NCBI GenBank assembly: GCA_023664385.1
Contig: JAMPFU010000021.1
Span: forward strand, 1-49,213
Direction: 5' to 3'
Length of the DNA: 49,213 nt
Source of the DNA: Clostridium sp.
Lineage (GTDB): Bacteria; Bacillota; Clostridia; Lachnospirales; Lachnospiraceae
Positions 1-8,594 of this stretch are shown piece by piece. The translations under genes were made by a program, and so were the position numbers. Below the pieces are notes generated by a model. The model was not told where the DNA came from, did not search any database, and saw only the letters and a program-made list of their open reading frames with translations. The first letter of the stretch is position 1; every line of letters starts with the position of its first letter.

Positions 1-43
1 TCAGGGTTAACATGTTATTAAGTTTTCATTTGCCGAGCTTGTT

Positions 44-123
44 AGTAAATCAATGCCCCTTAACTTACGAAGTAAATCAATGGTTCTTAATTCACAGAGT
101 AATCAATGAGTTCAATTTATGAA
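44..123. repeat. Imperfect 27-bp tandem repeats (about three copies)
   Basis: The core AGTAAATCAATG begins at 44 and 71, and a one-base-shorter version (AGTAATCAATG) begins at 98, so the period is exactly 27 bp. A more degenerate copy may lie at 20-43. Read on the minus strand, two units form a leucine-rich nonapeptide repeat (containing LRTIDLL and LRGIDLL) that stops near the window edge. The missing base in the third copy puts it out of frame, so this looks like a decaying coding or intergenic repeat and not an intact gene. Confidence 0.6.
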
Positions 124-178
124 ATAACTCTCGGCTCTACTGTATCCCGATTTTTAATTGCGGGCTTGTCTAAAAGTC

Positions 179-240
179 AAAAAAATAAATCCCTGCGGTA
201 TTCATTTTCAGACCTTCTGCATGCCGTCCTTTGCGACAGC
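179..240 (-). ncRNA. Candidate short RNA or leader with intrinsic terminator
   Basis: Downstream of a strong minus-strand promoter, the predicted transcript first forms a 6-bp hairpin (GCTGTC with GACGGC, 223-240, loop of six). It then forms a second hairpin (ATGAAT with ATTTAT plus two inner C-G pairs, 185-205) followed directly by seven Ts (179-185). The unit is therefore promoter, about 60 nt of RNA, terminator. It could be a stand-alone small RNA or the attenuated leader of a gene beyond the left edge. No known RNA family was recognised. Confidence 0.4.
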
Positions 241-246
241 TATTAG

Positions 247-275
247 ATAATAGCACAGTGATTTTTGAATGTCAA
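247..275 (-). promoter_or_regulatory. Sigma-A promoter, minus strand
   Basis: Minus-strand TTGACA (270-275) and TATTAT (247-252) are separated by exactly 17 bp, and a TG one base before the -10 makes it an extended -10. It lies just downstream of the cvpA-like gene and fires toward the left edge. Confidence 0.65.
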
Positions 276-305
276 CAGTTTTTTGGCAAAAAAATGCAAT
301 TAAAA

Positions 306-1085
306 TTACAACAAATTATTAAGCCCTGTTACTACCCTCATAAATATATTTTTTTCATATATTATAGTAAGTATGCTGCTGTCATCAATTTGGGAAAAGA
401 ACCAGTTTCCGATTTGAGTGTCAGGGATAATTGCCACAAGCACAAAGCATATCCACACGATAAAAAGCGCCTCAAAAAAGCCAAACAACATTCCGCCCAT
501 GCGGTTTATACCACCAATTATAGGAATACGCACAGCTACCGCTGATACGATACTTACAATCGCAAAAACAATAAGAAGAAATGCAAAGGACAGCACAAAT
601 GCCATTGCATTTATAATCATGCGGCTTATATATGTGGAAATGTATTCATAAAAGCTGTTTACTCCCAGACTTTTTCTTGCCTCGTCATGGTTATTGTCCA
701 TAAGTGCGGTTTTTATAAATTCAGGCACCTTCATTTTATTTATTATAGTTACCTGCTGCACTTTTGCAGGGTCCTCCTTCATAGCTTCATCGGTAATCTT
801 CCCCACTGCGTCCTCCGAAGCTGTGCCAAGCTCATTTTTTAAATTTTCCTCAACAGTTTCCTTCACAGTTTTTTCTATAACGGAATTTGCCTTTGCCTTG
901 AAATATTCATCAACGCTTGTATATTTTATAATCGCATCAGCAAGCATAGGTGAAAGGAAATAGGACAAAAGCAAGGACAGCACAAGCAACACAAGCTTAA
1001 GTGCCGACCTGAACAGTCCGTGTTTATATCCTATAAATATACATACTATGAAAATAATGCCCACAATAACAGCGAGATAATTCAT
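306..1085 (-). CDS. CvpA-family membrane protein
   Basis: A protein of about 259 residues starting MNYLAVIVGIIF. It has two N-terminal membrane segments (roughly residues 1-25 and 27-48), a long polar extracytoplasmic-looking loop rich in Glu/Lys (55-145), and further membrane segments from about 155 to 225. The glycine-rich pattern following the first helix (IGYKHGLF) fits the CvpA (colicin V production) family, here enlarged by the loop. The start at 1085 is preferred because GGAG sits 6 nt upstream; a GTG at 1097 with a weaker GAAGG is the alternative. It is the last gene of a three-gene minus-strand operon, 21 bp after the DUF5711 gene. Role unknown; CvpA relatives affect envelope and secretion phenotypes. 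Confidence 0.75.
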   Translation of the reverse strand: MNYLAVIVGIIFIVCIFIGYKHGLFRSALKLVLLVLSLLLSYFLSPMLADAIIKYTSVDEYFKAKANSVIEKTVKETVEENLKNELGTASEDAVGKITDEAMKEDPAKVQQVTIINKMKVPEFIKTALMDNNHDEARKSLGVNSFYEYISTYISRMIINAMAFVLSFAFLLIVFAIVSIVSAVAVRIPIIGGINRMGGMLFGFFEALFIVWICFVLVAIIPDTQIGNWFFSQIDDSSILTIIYEKNIFMRVVTGLNNLL

Positions 1086-1106
1086 CTTTTGCTCCACATT
1101 TAACCT

Positions 1107-2345
1107 TCACTCGTTTTCGGAAGACTTATCCGATTTTAATTTTATGATTTCTGTTGCATCATCATATACTACAACATAGCTAAGCTTCTTTCCGCTTGGA
1201 ACCATACTTAAAATTTTTCCCGACAGCTTTCCGTCAAATTTTATACTTCCACTTGTTCTTATAATTTTACAGCTTACACCACCTGTTACGATTATCTCCT
1301 TTTCGGCAGCATATATATTGTCATAATTAAAGTCTATCGTTTCAGTAAATTTTTTATTTCCCCTTGTATCATACACTCTCATCACATAGTCTGATTCCCC
1401 ATCATCTGATTTTTCCTCCTGAACAAAGCCTATGTAATCCTCATTATAAAAAACGCTCCTTATTTCACCCTCAAAATCAATTTCAGCCTTTTCATTCGGT
1501 TTTTCCTTCATGGAATATATTTTTATGCTGTTTGTTCCAAATGCAACCAAGGTATCATTACTGATAAACTGCACCTTAGGCACTATCTGTCCATCAAGCT
1601 TGTAACCGCCCACCATTCTATCGGCATTGGCATTTTGCCCTACGTCCCCTAAGTTATATGCAGCAAGATTATTCTGCACGTCGCCGGAGCTTACATTGAT
1701 ATAGCTTGTAAATAATTTCTTGCCGTCATTGGAAATGGTTATATCAAGAGGATAACCACTCTTTCCTATGGTCGTCTGCATTTCATGTATACTATCACCG
1801 TTTTTATCGTAAATATTCACATAATTTGTTTTTTCACTTTCTAAAACAACGGCAAAGGCACCCTGATTGGCAACATCCACGTCGCAGATGGTGTATGGCA
1901 TAGTAAGACTGCTTACCTGTCCCTCCTCACTGAAAATGTAAACCTCATTGCCACTCATATCCGCAACCGCAGCATAGCTTCCACTTGTTACCGCCATAGG
2001 CATTTTCATATTTACGCCGGCTGTCCACACCACATTTCCATTTGCATCAATATATGACACTCCATCAGGTGTGTATTTAAGCAGATTACCACAAAACTGG
2101 ACATACCCTGCGGTATTCTCATACTGCGTTTCATTTCTCTCCTGAACCTTATAGCTGTGGTATTCCCTGTTTAACAGTACAATAGCACTGACTGCCGCAA
2201 TAACAATTGCCAGCAAAAGAACTGTCATTCTTATACTTTTTTGTTTTCGTGCCCTGTATGCCGCCTCTTTATTGTTTTTCAACGCTTCCTCAGAGCCACC
2301 CATGTATACTACATTGTCCGTTTGATTACTTTTTTTATCCTTCAT
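1107..2345 (-). CDS. DUF5711-type membrane-anchored beta-propeller protein
   Basis: About 412 residues. A short basic cytoplasmic tail with a VVYMGGSEEAL stretch is followed by one membrane helix (about residues 40-60). The rest is an extracytoplasmic domain built of repeated beta-hairpin blades such as GVSYIDANGNVVW and NVYIFSEEGQ-like motifs, as in WD40/PQQ-like propellers. This matches the DUF5711 family common in Lachnospiraceae. The ATG at 2345 has GAGG six bases upstream; the upstream ATG at 2357 overlaps that ribosome site and is less likely. It lies between the LysM protein and the CvpA-like protein in a tight operon, suggesting a shared envelope role. No catalytic motif is visible. 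Confidence 0.75.
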   Translation of the reverse strand: MKDKKSNQTDNVVYMGGSEEALKNNKEAAYRARKQKSIRMTVLLLAIVIAAVSAIVLLNREYHSYKVQERNETQYENTAGYVQFCGNLLKYTPDGVSYIDANGNVVWTAGVNMKMPMAVTSGSYAAVADMSGNEVYIFSEEGQVSSLTMPYTICDVDVANQGAFAVVLESEKTNYVNIYDKNGDSIHEMQTTIGKSGYPLDITISNDGKKLFTSYINVSSGDVQNNLAAYNLGDVGQNANADRMVGGYKLDGQIVPKVQFISNDTLVAFGTNSIKIYSMKEKPNEKAEIDFEGEIRSVFYNEDYIGFVQEEKSDDGESDYVMRVYDTRGNKKFTETIDFNYDNIYAAEKEIIVTGGVSCKIIRTSGSIKFDGKLSGKILSMVPSGKKLSYVVVYDDATEIIKLKSDKSSENE

Positions 2346-2402
2346 GTTATTCCTCATATATACTAGAAACTAAAAATATCCATATTAGTATACATCTAAA
2401 TG

Positions 2403-3653
2403 CTATCTTGCGTCAATTGCCGGAAGTAATATTTCGTCTCCCTCATATATGTTGTCCTCCAAATCCATTCTGTTTGCTTTGGCAATATCCTCGGCATACA
2501 CAACCGAACCATACGCCTCATAAGCAATGGAGGAAAGCGTATCTCCTGCCTTTACTGTATAGTAGGTAGGATTTCCGTTCGTCATTGCAGGAAGTATCTG
2601 CTCTTTCCCTATATCCTCCTCTGTGTTTTCTGCAATTGTAGGCTTCTCGGCTTCAGTGTCAATATCTGCCTGTTCCCCTGCCATTTTGTCAGCATCTGTT
2701 ACAGTTTGCTCTGACTCAGTATTTTTACCGTTCTGTTCTGTTGCAAGCACCTGTACCGTATCTTCGTTTGCGTCCGCAGTAAGCTCAAGTCTGTTGATGG
2801 ATATTTCCATTTCCTTCATTTTATCATAGTTGCTTATAACGGTTATTCCCATAGCAAGCATAACCAATACGACAAACGAGCTTGCTACATATATAAGGCT
2901 GATATTATTCGATTTTGGTTCTTTTCCATGGGAATTTTTTTCACGGTACTGCTTGATAAGCTCCTCGTCCTTTCTGTGTATTTCTGTGTCCGTCTCCTCC
3001 TCCATGCCCGTTTTCTTCTTTATTATATAGCTCTGCATAGGCTCATTCTGTGCATAATAGATATAATATCCCCTCTGCTTAACAAGCTGTCCTTTCTCAT
3101 ACATATAAAATGCGTCCTCTGACTCCAAGGAATCGGTCACATATAAAACCTTATTTTTTCCTGAAAAATTTTCCACGTGCATTTTCTCTATTTTTTCATT
3201 TACCGCAGTGGAAAAACCCATTCTTGATAGAAACCACCCCACTACGGAAAGCTCCGGGAAGTTTTCCTTTATTTCCGCATAAATTCCTGACCATACCTCC
3301 TGATCAAATTTACTCTCGTCCATATCAAATTCAATATTCTGCGCATCCACTGCTCCGCTTATAAATACAATATCACCCACCTGTGAATGTTTCATTTCGC
3401 CAAGCAATATAGCCCCTCTTGCATGTGTGCTTCCTGGTCTTGATATATAATTAAGATACGTAACGACATAATCCTCTATGTAAATTCTTTTATTCCCGCA
3501 GGGATTTCCTATTTGTCTTATATTTTTCGGCAACTTGACATTTTCGGCGGTTTCATTCGCATCACTGCTTCTGTCATCCTTTGCAGCAGCTCTGCTGTTT
3601 TCTTCCTCCTTTTCCGCTTTTTCCTTTGACTTGTCATAGATGATTTCTATCAT
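2403..3653 (-). CDS. Membrane protein with degenerate MPN/JAB-like domain and C-terminal LysM
   Basis: About 416 residues. Residues 45-230 form a cytoplasmic domain with ARGAILLGE and, further on, VVGWFLSRMGFS. This spacing resembles the MPN/JAB fold, where the second motif is normally GWYHSHP..., so the metal-binding His residues appear to be lost. One membrane helix follows (about 248-270), then an acidic, low-complexity linker and a C-terminal LysM domain (YYTVKAGDTLSSIAYEAYG...) expected to bind peptidoglycan outside. The start at 3653 is preferred over GTG 3662, having AGAGAGG about 8 nt upstream. First gene of the operon with the DUF5711 and CvpA-like genes. LysM is certain; the MPN assignment is a by-eye inference. 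Confidence 0.7.
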   Translation of the reverse strand: MIEIIYDKSKEKAEKEEENSRAAAKDDRSSDANETAENVKLPKNIRQIGNPCGNKRIYIEDYVVTYLNYISRPGSTHARGAILLGEMKHSQVGDIVFISGAVDAQNIEFDMDESKFDQEVWSGIYAEIKENFPELSVVGWFLSRMGFSTAVNEKIEKMHVENFSGKNKVLYVTDSLESEDAFYMYEKGQLVKQRGYYIYYAQNEPMQSYIIKKKTGMEEETDTEIHRKDEELIKQYREKNSHGKEPKSNNISLIYVASSFVVLVMLAMGITVISNYDKMKEMEISINRLELTADANEDTVQVLATEQNGKNTESEQTVTDADKMAGEQADIDTEAEKPTIAENTEEDIGKEQILPAMTNGNPTYYTVKAGDTLSSIAYEAYGSVVYAEDIAKANRMDLEDNIYEGDEILLPAIDAR

Positions 3654-3905
3654 TCCTTCCACCTCTCTCTAAAACTATTTTAGACAATTGCTACATACTG
3701 TAATAAAGAGAGAATAGCATGTCCCATACCGTTACATAGTCAAATTCTGTCGCTTGCCCTTTAATTTCAATCGCATGTTTTTTATATTTGTTTTTTGTTT
3801 CGACAATATGTATTTATGGTTATTTGTTTAAAATTTTTTCAATTTGTCTACAATAGCTGCATATGCTAATAATAATCACTGACCCAAGTAAAGCCAGAGG
3901 TATGT

Positions 3906-4478
3906 ATGAACAATATTCTTCAGGAAAATGCAATAATGCAGTATTTTGATACATTAAACAGCTATTCATATATAGAATTAGGGGATTTCATTTCAGAGCT
4001 TATGCCGGAGGATTTGATTTCAAGCTACACGCCTATTATACTGTGTATAGGAACAGACCGGGCGACAGGCGACTGCCTTGGTCCTCTTGTGGGCGACCAG
4101 CTTGTAAATTACGACAGCCGAATTAAGGTAATGGGCTGTCTTCAAACTCCTGTACACGCCTTAAACATACGGGAAACAATAAGCGAAATAAATATGAAGA
4201 TTGAAAATCCATTTATCATTGCAGTGGACGCTGCCCTGGGGCAGGGCTGTCATGTAGGGCACATTACAGTCAGCAATACCCCTATTTTGCCAGGCAAGGG
4301 TGTAAATAAAAAATTACCAGCGATAGGGGATATCTCTATCACTGGTATCGTAAATATTTCAGGTCACCACTCTGGTCTTCTACAAAGCACAAGGCTTTAT
4401 ACTGTTGTCACACTGGCAAACTGTATTGCAGATGCCTTAAAGCACTCTATTGGCTACTTTGATGTCTTACCCTTATAG
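3906..4478 (+). CDS. yyaC: Spore protease YyaC (DUF1256)
   Basis: A 190-residue protein. The core ILCIGTDRATGDCLGPLVGDQL, later IIAVDAALG and ISITGIVNISGHHSGLLQSTRL, are the conserved blocks of the YyaC family of putative sporulation proteases, which share a fold with germination protease GPR and hydrogenase-maturation peptidases. An AGAGG ribosome site precedes the ATG by 5 nt. Its 3' end overlaps the convergent minus-strand coiled-coil gene by 25 bp. Its presence supports a spore-forming host. No confident sporulation sigma-factor promoter could be picked. Confidence 0.88.
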   Translation: MNNILQENAIMQYFDTLNSYSYIELGDFISELMPEDLISSYTPIILCIGTDRATGDCLGPLVGDQLVNYDSRIKVMGCLQTPVHALNIRETISEINMKIENPFIIAVDAALGQGCHVGHITVSNTPILPGKGVNKKLPAIGDISITGIVNISGHHSGLLQSTRLYTVVTLANCIADALKHSIGYFDVLPL

Positions 4479-5578
4479 AGGTTGATTGCTTCGGAAACTG
4501 TAGCCGCCTGTTCCTCCTCCATAATTGCTATGAGATCACTGAGCTTATCTTCCCTGCAAAGCTCCTCACCCAAATACGAAGCATACTGATTTGTAATCTG
4601 CAGGACCTTATCCGAATACATCTTTTCACCCTTGGCAATCTTTTCCTCAAGCTCCTTTTTCTCCGCCTTCATATCCTCAACGGTCTGGAGGCGCCTTCCG
4701 TTTATCTCATCTATGATAAGCTGCTTGGTATCCGCCTCAAATGCCCTTAATGCCTCCTGCTTTTCTGTCCCTATTGTATCAGCCTCGGCATCAAGGTTTG
4801 CAAGCTTTTCATCATATGCATCTAAATTGTATGCACTTTCATCCTTATCCTTACTGATAGAATTTTTGATGGCATCTGCCTGACGGTCATTCGCCTTCAT
4901 TTTGTCCCTTATGCTTCTGCCCTGCTTTATAACATCACTGTGCCGTATCTTAGTCGTGTTGTACAGTGCAAAATAAATGACAAGCTGTAAAATAACAAGG
5001 CACGCCGCAATCAGCACACACCAAAAGGCTACATTTATATTCTTTTTTTCATCTAAAACAAATATCTTCACAAGTGCCGTTATGCCTGTCGGAAGCCCTG
5101 CAAAGAAAAGCAGGAAACAGCCCAGCAGACCAAATACCTCTGCAATTCCCCTAGGCATAAACATGATATAGTAAAGCTTTGTGGAGCAAAATGACGGAAC
5201 CTTATTTTTCTTAAATAAGGTTTTCATCTCTACCTCAAGCTCACGTGTATTTTTATGAATGTCCTTTGTCTCATCATCTATACGCTGATTTATTCTTTGG
5301 TTTTTCTTTTTGTCACGCTTTGAGGATACCTTTTTCTTGCGTGCCCGGTTATCGTCCAGTCTCTCATCATATGTATTTGATATTTCCTGCTTACGCTTTT
5401 TCAATGTGGCTGCAATCTCGTCAGCTATGGACTTTTCCTCTGCTGCAATATTTTTCGTAAGTTTTTTTTGATGTGCCCTCATCTTATCAAGCTCTGCCGC
5501 CATATTGTCACGTTTTACGACTTCATTCCTGGCACCTATCAAGTAATCCTGTTTTTCGTTAAATACGTTTTCTGCCAT
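4454..5578 (-). CDS. Coiled-coil protein with two central membrane helices, unknown function
   Basis: 374 residues. The N-terminal about 125 residues are charged and strongly helical (KKRKQEISNTYDERL..., RDKKKNQRINQRIDDE...), then come two hydrophobic segments (about 140-172 and 182-207), then a second long coiled coil to residue 350. Such an architecture suggests an integral membrane scaffold with both coiled coils on the cytoplasmic side. It begins 3 bp after the HD-domain gene stops, with AGAGGAT as ribosome site, so the two are co-transcribed. The family is not recognised. The tail overlaps yyaC on the other strand. Confidence 0.7.
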   Translation of the reverse strand: MAENVFNEKQDYLIGARNEVVKRDNMAAELDKMRAHQKKLTKNIAAEEKSIADEIAATLKKRKQEISNTYDERLDDNRARKKKVSSKRDKKKNQRINQRIDDETKDIHKNTRELEVEMKTLFKKNKVPSFCSTKLYYIMFMPRGIAEVFGLLGCFLLFFAGLPTGITALVKIFVLDEKKNINVAFWCVLIAACLVILQLVIYFALYNTTKIRHSDVIKQGRSIRDKMKANDRQADAIKNSISKDKDESAYNLDAYDEKLANLDAEADTIGTEKQEALRAFEADTKQLIIDEINGRRLQTVEDMKAEKKELEEKIAKGEKMYSDKVLQITNQYASYLGEELCREDKLSDLIAIMEEEQAATVSEAINLYKGKTSK

Positions 5579-5581
5579 GTC

Positions 5582-6706
5582 TTATCCTCTGCGACGGTCT
5601 GTAAATGCATTATCGCCTCTGTTTCTGTATTCCTCAAGACGTTCATTATCAACCTTGATACGGTTATCCATCGTCTTCATAATATCAACAATCTTATACT
5701 TTTTGTATACGCTGTCATTGCTCAAATCATAAATCTTGTTTGTTGTGAAGCCAAGCACCATCGGTCTTAAAATATTATCAGTATTTTCAGTTATAACAAG
5801 ACCCTTTTCCTTGTTAGTAAGCTCAATGCATACGCCCGGCGTAAGAATATTGATGCTCTTAACAAGTGCTCCAACGATTTCCGAACCATATTCCTTCTGA
5901 TTTTTAAGCAGATGCTTTATCGCTGCAATCTCGGATATGGATTCGCTGTTAAGCTTCATACATGTCATTGTATCAAAAAGGTTTGCAACCTTAAGTACCT
6001 TGGTGGTTTTCAGTATCTTACCCTCGTCGCCTTCATCACTGCCATATTCCATGCGGTGCATCTGTGCAACAACACGCTTCACGCCGCTGTTAAGTCCAAG
6101 CTCCGGACGTATAAGACCGAGCCCGTCCGCCTGAAATTTTCTTACCATTACCATGTCATTGGCATCGTAATCATCATATTTATCCCTTACCCTGCTTGGA
6201 AGCAGAAGCTTACCCGTATCGTGCAAAAGGGCTGCAAGCACAAGCTCCTCCTGCTCGTTAGGACCGATTCCCGCATGAGAAGAAATAAGTGCGGAAAGTA
6301 TGGCTGTATTTATTACATGCTTATATACATAATCCGTAGTGCTTCTAAGATTTTGCGTAAATGAAATCTTATGGTCGAGCCTTCCGTAATTTGTGATGAT
6401 TGCATGTGAAAGACGCTTTAAATTTTTCGGTTCCCTTCCTGCTATGAGGCTGTCAAGCTCCTCACGTATGCTAAACACTGCCATAGTCTGAAATCTCTCG
6501 AAATCCAAATCCTCGTCTGTCATAGGTGGAACAGGCTCTGCCGGCTCAAGAATATAAAGTCCGAGAAGGCCAAAATTCTTCACACTCTCTATACCCTGCA
6601 TCGTAAGTCCTGTGTTGCGCTCATAAAGCAATACACCTGTCTTATTGTAAATCGGCTTTGCTAAACGCATGCCATATTTTAAGTCTTCAGCTTTTATAAA
6701 AAGCAT
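5582..6706 (-). CDS. HD-domain protein related to HD-GYP phosphodiesterases
   Basis: 374 residues. Residues 1-60 resemble the small N-terminal domain found before many HD-GYP proteins (FIKAEDLKYGMRLAKPIYNK). Residues 115-270 carry an HD domain: H130, H162-D163 with K166 (LLHDTGKLLLP) and an aligned Asp in ANLFD. The HHExxDGxGYP signature is replaced by MHRMEYGSDEGDEG, so the GYP loop is lost and c-di-GMP hydrolysis is uncertain. AGGAGG sits 7 nt before the ATG. It heads a two-gene operon with the coiled-coil membrane protein. Confidence 0.75.
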   Translation of the reverse strand: MLFIKAEDLKYGMRLAKPIYNKTGVLLYERNTGLTMQGIESVKNFGLLGLYILEPAEPVPPMTDEDLDFERFQTMAVFSIREELDSLIAGREPKNLKRLSHAIITNYGRLDHKISFTQNLRSTTDYVYKHVINTAILSALISSHAGIGPNEQEELVLAALLHDTGKLLLPSRVRDKYDDYDANDMVMVRKFQADGLGLIRPELGLNSGVKRVVAQMHRMEYGSDEGDEGKILKTTKVLKVANLFDTMTCMKLNSESISEIAAIKHLLKNQKEYGSEIVGALVKSINILTPGVCIELTNKEKGLVITENTDNILRPMVLGFTTNKIYDLSNDSVYKKYKIVDIMKTMDNRIKVDNERLEEYRNRGDNAFTDRRRG

Positions 6707-6761
6707 AGCATAACCTCCTCAAAAAATTTAAAATGTGTATTTACGTCATATTTCACTAATA

Positions 6762-6826
6762 CTCCATGCCTCGCATGGAGCCTTGCCCTAAGGCATCTAC
6801 CACCTTTGGAGATACCCCTTAGGGCA
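6762..6826. repeat. Two adjacent hairpins between leuA and the HD gene
   Basis: CTCCATGC (6762-6769) and GCATGGAG (6773-6780) form a perfect 8-bp stem with a 3-base loop. Four bases on, TGCCCTAAGG (6784-6793) pairs with CCTTAGGGCA (6817-6826). Neither has a convincing T-run in the leuA direction, so this is either a Rho-independent-like 3' end of weak type or a dispersed extragenic palindromic repeat. Confidence 0.55.
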
Positions 6827-6877
6827 TATTTTAACATATCAAATGTCATAATACAACAAAAATACCTTGAATGAATT

Positions 6878-8548
6878 TTACTTTTTCATACGGCCTGTTC
6901 TGTTTAATGCGCTGATAAGAGCAAATGCCGATGCATCCACGATATCTGTTTTTATGCCTGCGCCCCACACAATGTTGTCAATGCCTTCAACCTCAATACC
7001 CACGTAGGCACATGCCTGTGAGTTTGAACCGAGCTGAAGCGCATGCTCCTTGTAGGTTACAAGTGAAAATCTTATGTTAAAGTGCTTCATAATTGCATTG
7101 CTGACTGCATCAAGCCTTCCGTTTCCATGTCCATGGTAAACCTTTTTCTCATTATCTACCTCAATTGTTACCTCTGCGTCAATGCCGTCCACCTGCTTGT
7201 AATGACATTCCAAAAGCGTAACAGGCTCCTTATGATTTACATACTCCTCTTGGAATATACTAAGAATTTCCTTAGGCGAAAGCTCCTTGTGCTCATGGTC
7301 GGACACGCCCTTGACAGTGTAACCAAAATCCTCCCGCATCTTTGCAGGCAGGTCAAAGCCATATTTCTGTTCAAGAATGTAACCGATGCCGCCCTTTCCT
7401 GACTGGCTGTTTATCCTTATAACGTCACCATCATATTTCCTGCCTATATCCTCAGGATTAAGCGGAAGATATGGCACCGTCCACATCTGCTTTTTGTCAT
7501 CCTCCCTGAATTTCATTCCCTTTGCAATTGCATCCTGATGGGAACCGGAAAATGCCGCAAACACAAGCTTGCCGGTATACGGCGAACGCTCGTACACATG
7601 CATCCTTGTCAGTCTCTCATAAATCTCCGTCGTTTTTGGTATGTCAGACAAATCAAGCTGTGGGTCAACCCCATGGGTAAACATATTCATGGCAAGAGTG
7701 ATAATGTCCACATTTCCTGTTCTCTCACCATTTCCGAAAAGTGTACCCTCAATACGGTCTGCTCCCGCAAGTATTCCAAGCTCTGCATCTGCCACGCCGC
7801 AGCCTCTATCGTTGTGCGGATGCAGGGATAAAATGATATTCTCCCTGTCATGGAAATTGTTGTTCATATATTCTATCTGACTGGCATATACATGAGGCAA
7901 CGACATTTCCACCGTTGCAGGCAGATTGATAATCACCTTTCTGTCAGGCGTAGGCTTCCATACATCTATAACGGCATTACATACCTCAAGGGCATATTCA
8001 ACCTCTGTTCCTGTAAAGCTCTCAGGTGAATACTCAAACTGATATTTGACGCCATACTCATCTGCCAACTCATTTAAAAGCTTTGCTCCGTCAGTTGCTA
8101 TCTTAAGTATCTCCTCCTTTGACTTTTTGAACACCTGCGTTCTCTGTGCGTAGGAGGTGGAATTGTAAAGATGGACGATAACATTTTTAGCTCCCTGCAC
8201 TGCCTCAAAGGTTTTCTTTATAATGTGCTCCCTTGCCTGTGTAAGCACCTGAATTGTCACATCATCAGGAATGAGATTGTCCTCTATGAGCGTGCGGCAA
8301 AATGCATACTCCGTTTCGGATGCAGCAGGGAAACCAACCTCTATTTCCTTAAACCCAACTCTGATAAGCTCCTTAAAAAACTCTATTTTCTCATCAAGGC
8401 TCATAGGAACGATAAGTGCCTGATTGCCATCCCTAAGGTCTACGCTGCACCATGCAGGAGCCTTGTCAATGTACTCTTTGTCAACCCAGCTTGTGCTTTT
8501 TTCCGGCGGCATGTAATATCCGCGCTTGTAGTGTTCGTAATTTTTCAT
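6878..8548 (-). CDS. leuA: 2-isopropylmalate synthase (long, yeast-type LeuA)
   Basis: 556 residues. Catalyses condensation of acetyl-CoA with 2-oxoisovalerate, the first committed step of leucine synthesis. The N-terminal TIM barrel has the metal/catalytic signature SVDLRDGNQAL near residue 36 and the LHPHNDRGCGVA metal-binding His motif near residue 242. The C-terminal leucine-binding regulatory domain runs from about 420 to the end. The leading KNYEHYKRGYYMPP and overall length mark the type related to fungal enzymes and not the shorter E. coli type. AGGAGG lies 8 nt before the ATG. Transcribed alone from a T-box leader that senses tRNA-Leu. Confidence 0.95.
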   Translation of the reverse strand: MKNYEHYKRGYYMPPEKSTSWVDKEYIDKAPAWCSVDLRDGNQALIVPMSLDEKIEFFKELIRVGFKEIEVGFPAASETEYAFCRTLIEDNLIPDDVTIQVLTQAREHIIKKTFEAVQGAKNVIVHLYNSTSYAQRTQVFKKSKEEILKIATDGAKLLNELADEYGVKYQFEYSPESFTGTEVEYALEVCNAVIDVWKPTPDRKVIINLPATVEMSLPHVYASQIEYMNNNFHDRENIILSLHPHNDRGCGVADAELGILAGADRIEGTLFGNGERTGNVDIITLAMNMFTHGVDPQLDLSDIPKTTEIYERLTRMHVYERSPYTGKLVFAAFSGSHQDAIAKGMKFREDDKKQMWTVPYLPLNPEDIGRKYDGDVIRINSQSGKGGIGYILEQKYGFDLPAKMREDFGYTVKGVSDHEHKELSPKEILSIFQEEYVNHKEPVTLLECHYKQVDGIDAEVTIEVDNEKKVYHGHGNGRLDAVSNAIMKHFNIRFSLVTYKEHALQLGSNSQACAYVGIEVEGIDNIVWGAGIKTDIVDASAFALISALNRTGRMKK

Positions 8549-8594
8549 TACTTTTACCTCCTTATATATTTTTATAACTTAATGATGTACCTGC

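Noticed and set aside
231-545. 104-codon plus-strand frame at the left edge
   Set aside because: It overlaps the CvpA-like gene in antisense, has no ribosome site and crosses the minus-strand promoter; it is a shadow frame.
4454-4478. Frameshift or error causing yyaC and the coiled-coil gene to overlap
   Set aside because: Both ends look natural for convergent genes; a 25-bp tail overlap does not disturb a conserved domain.
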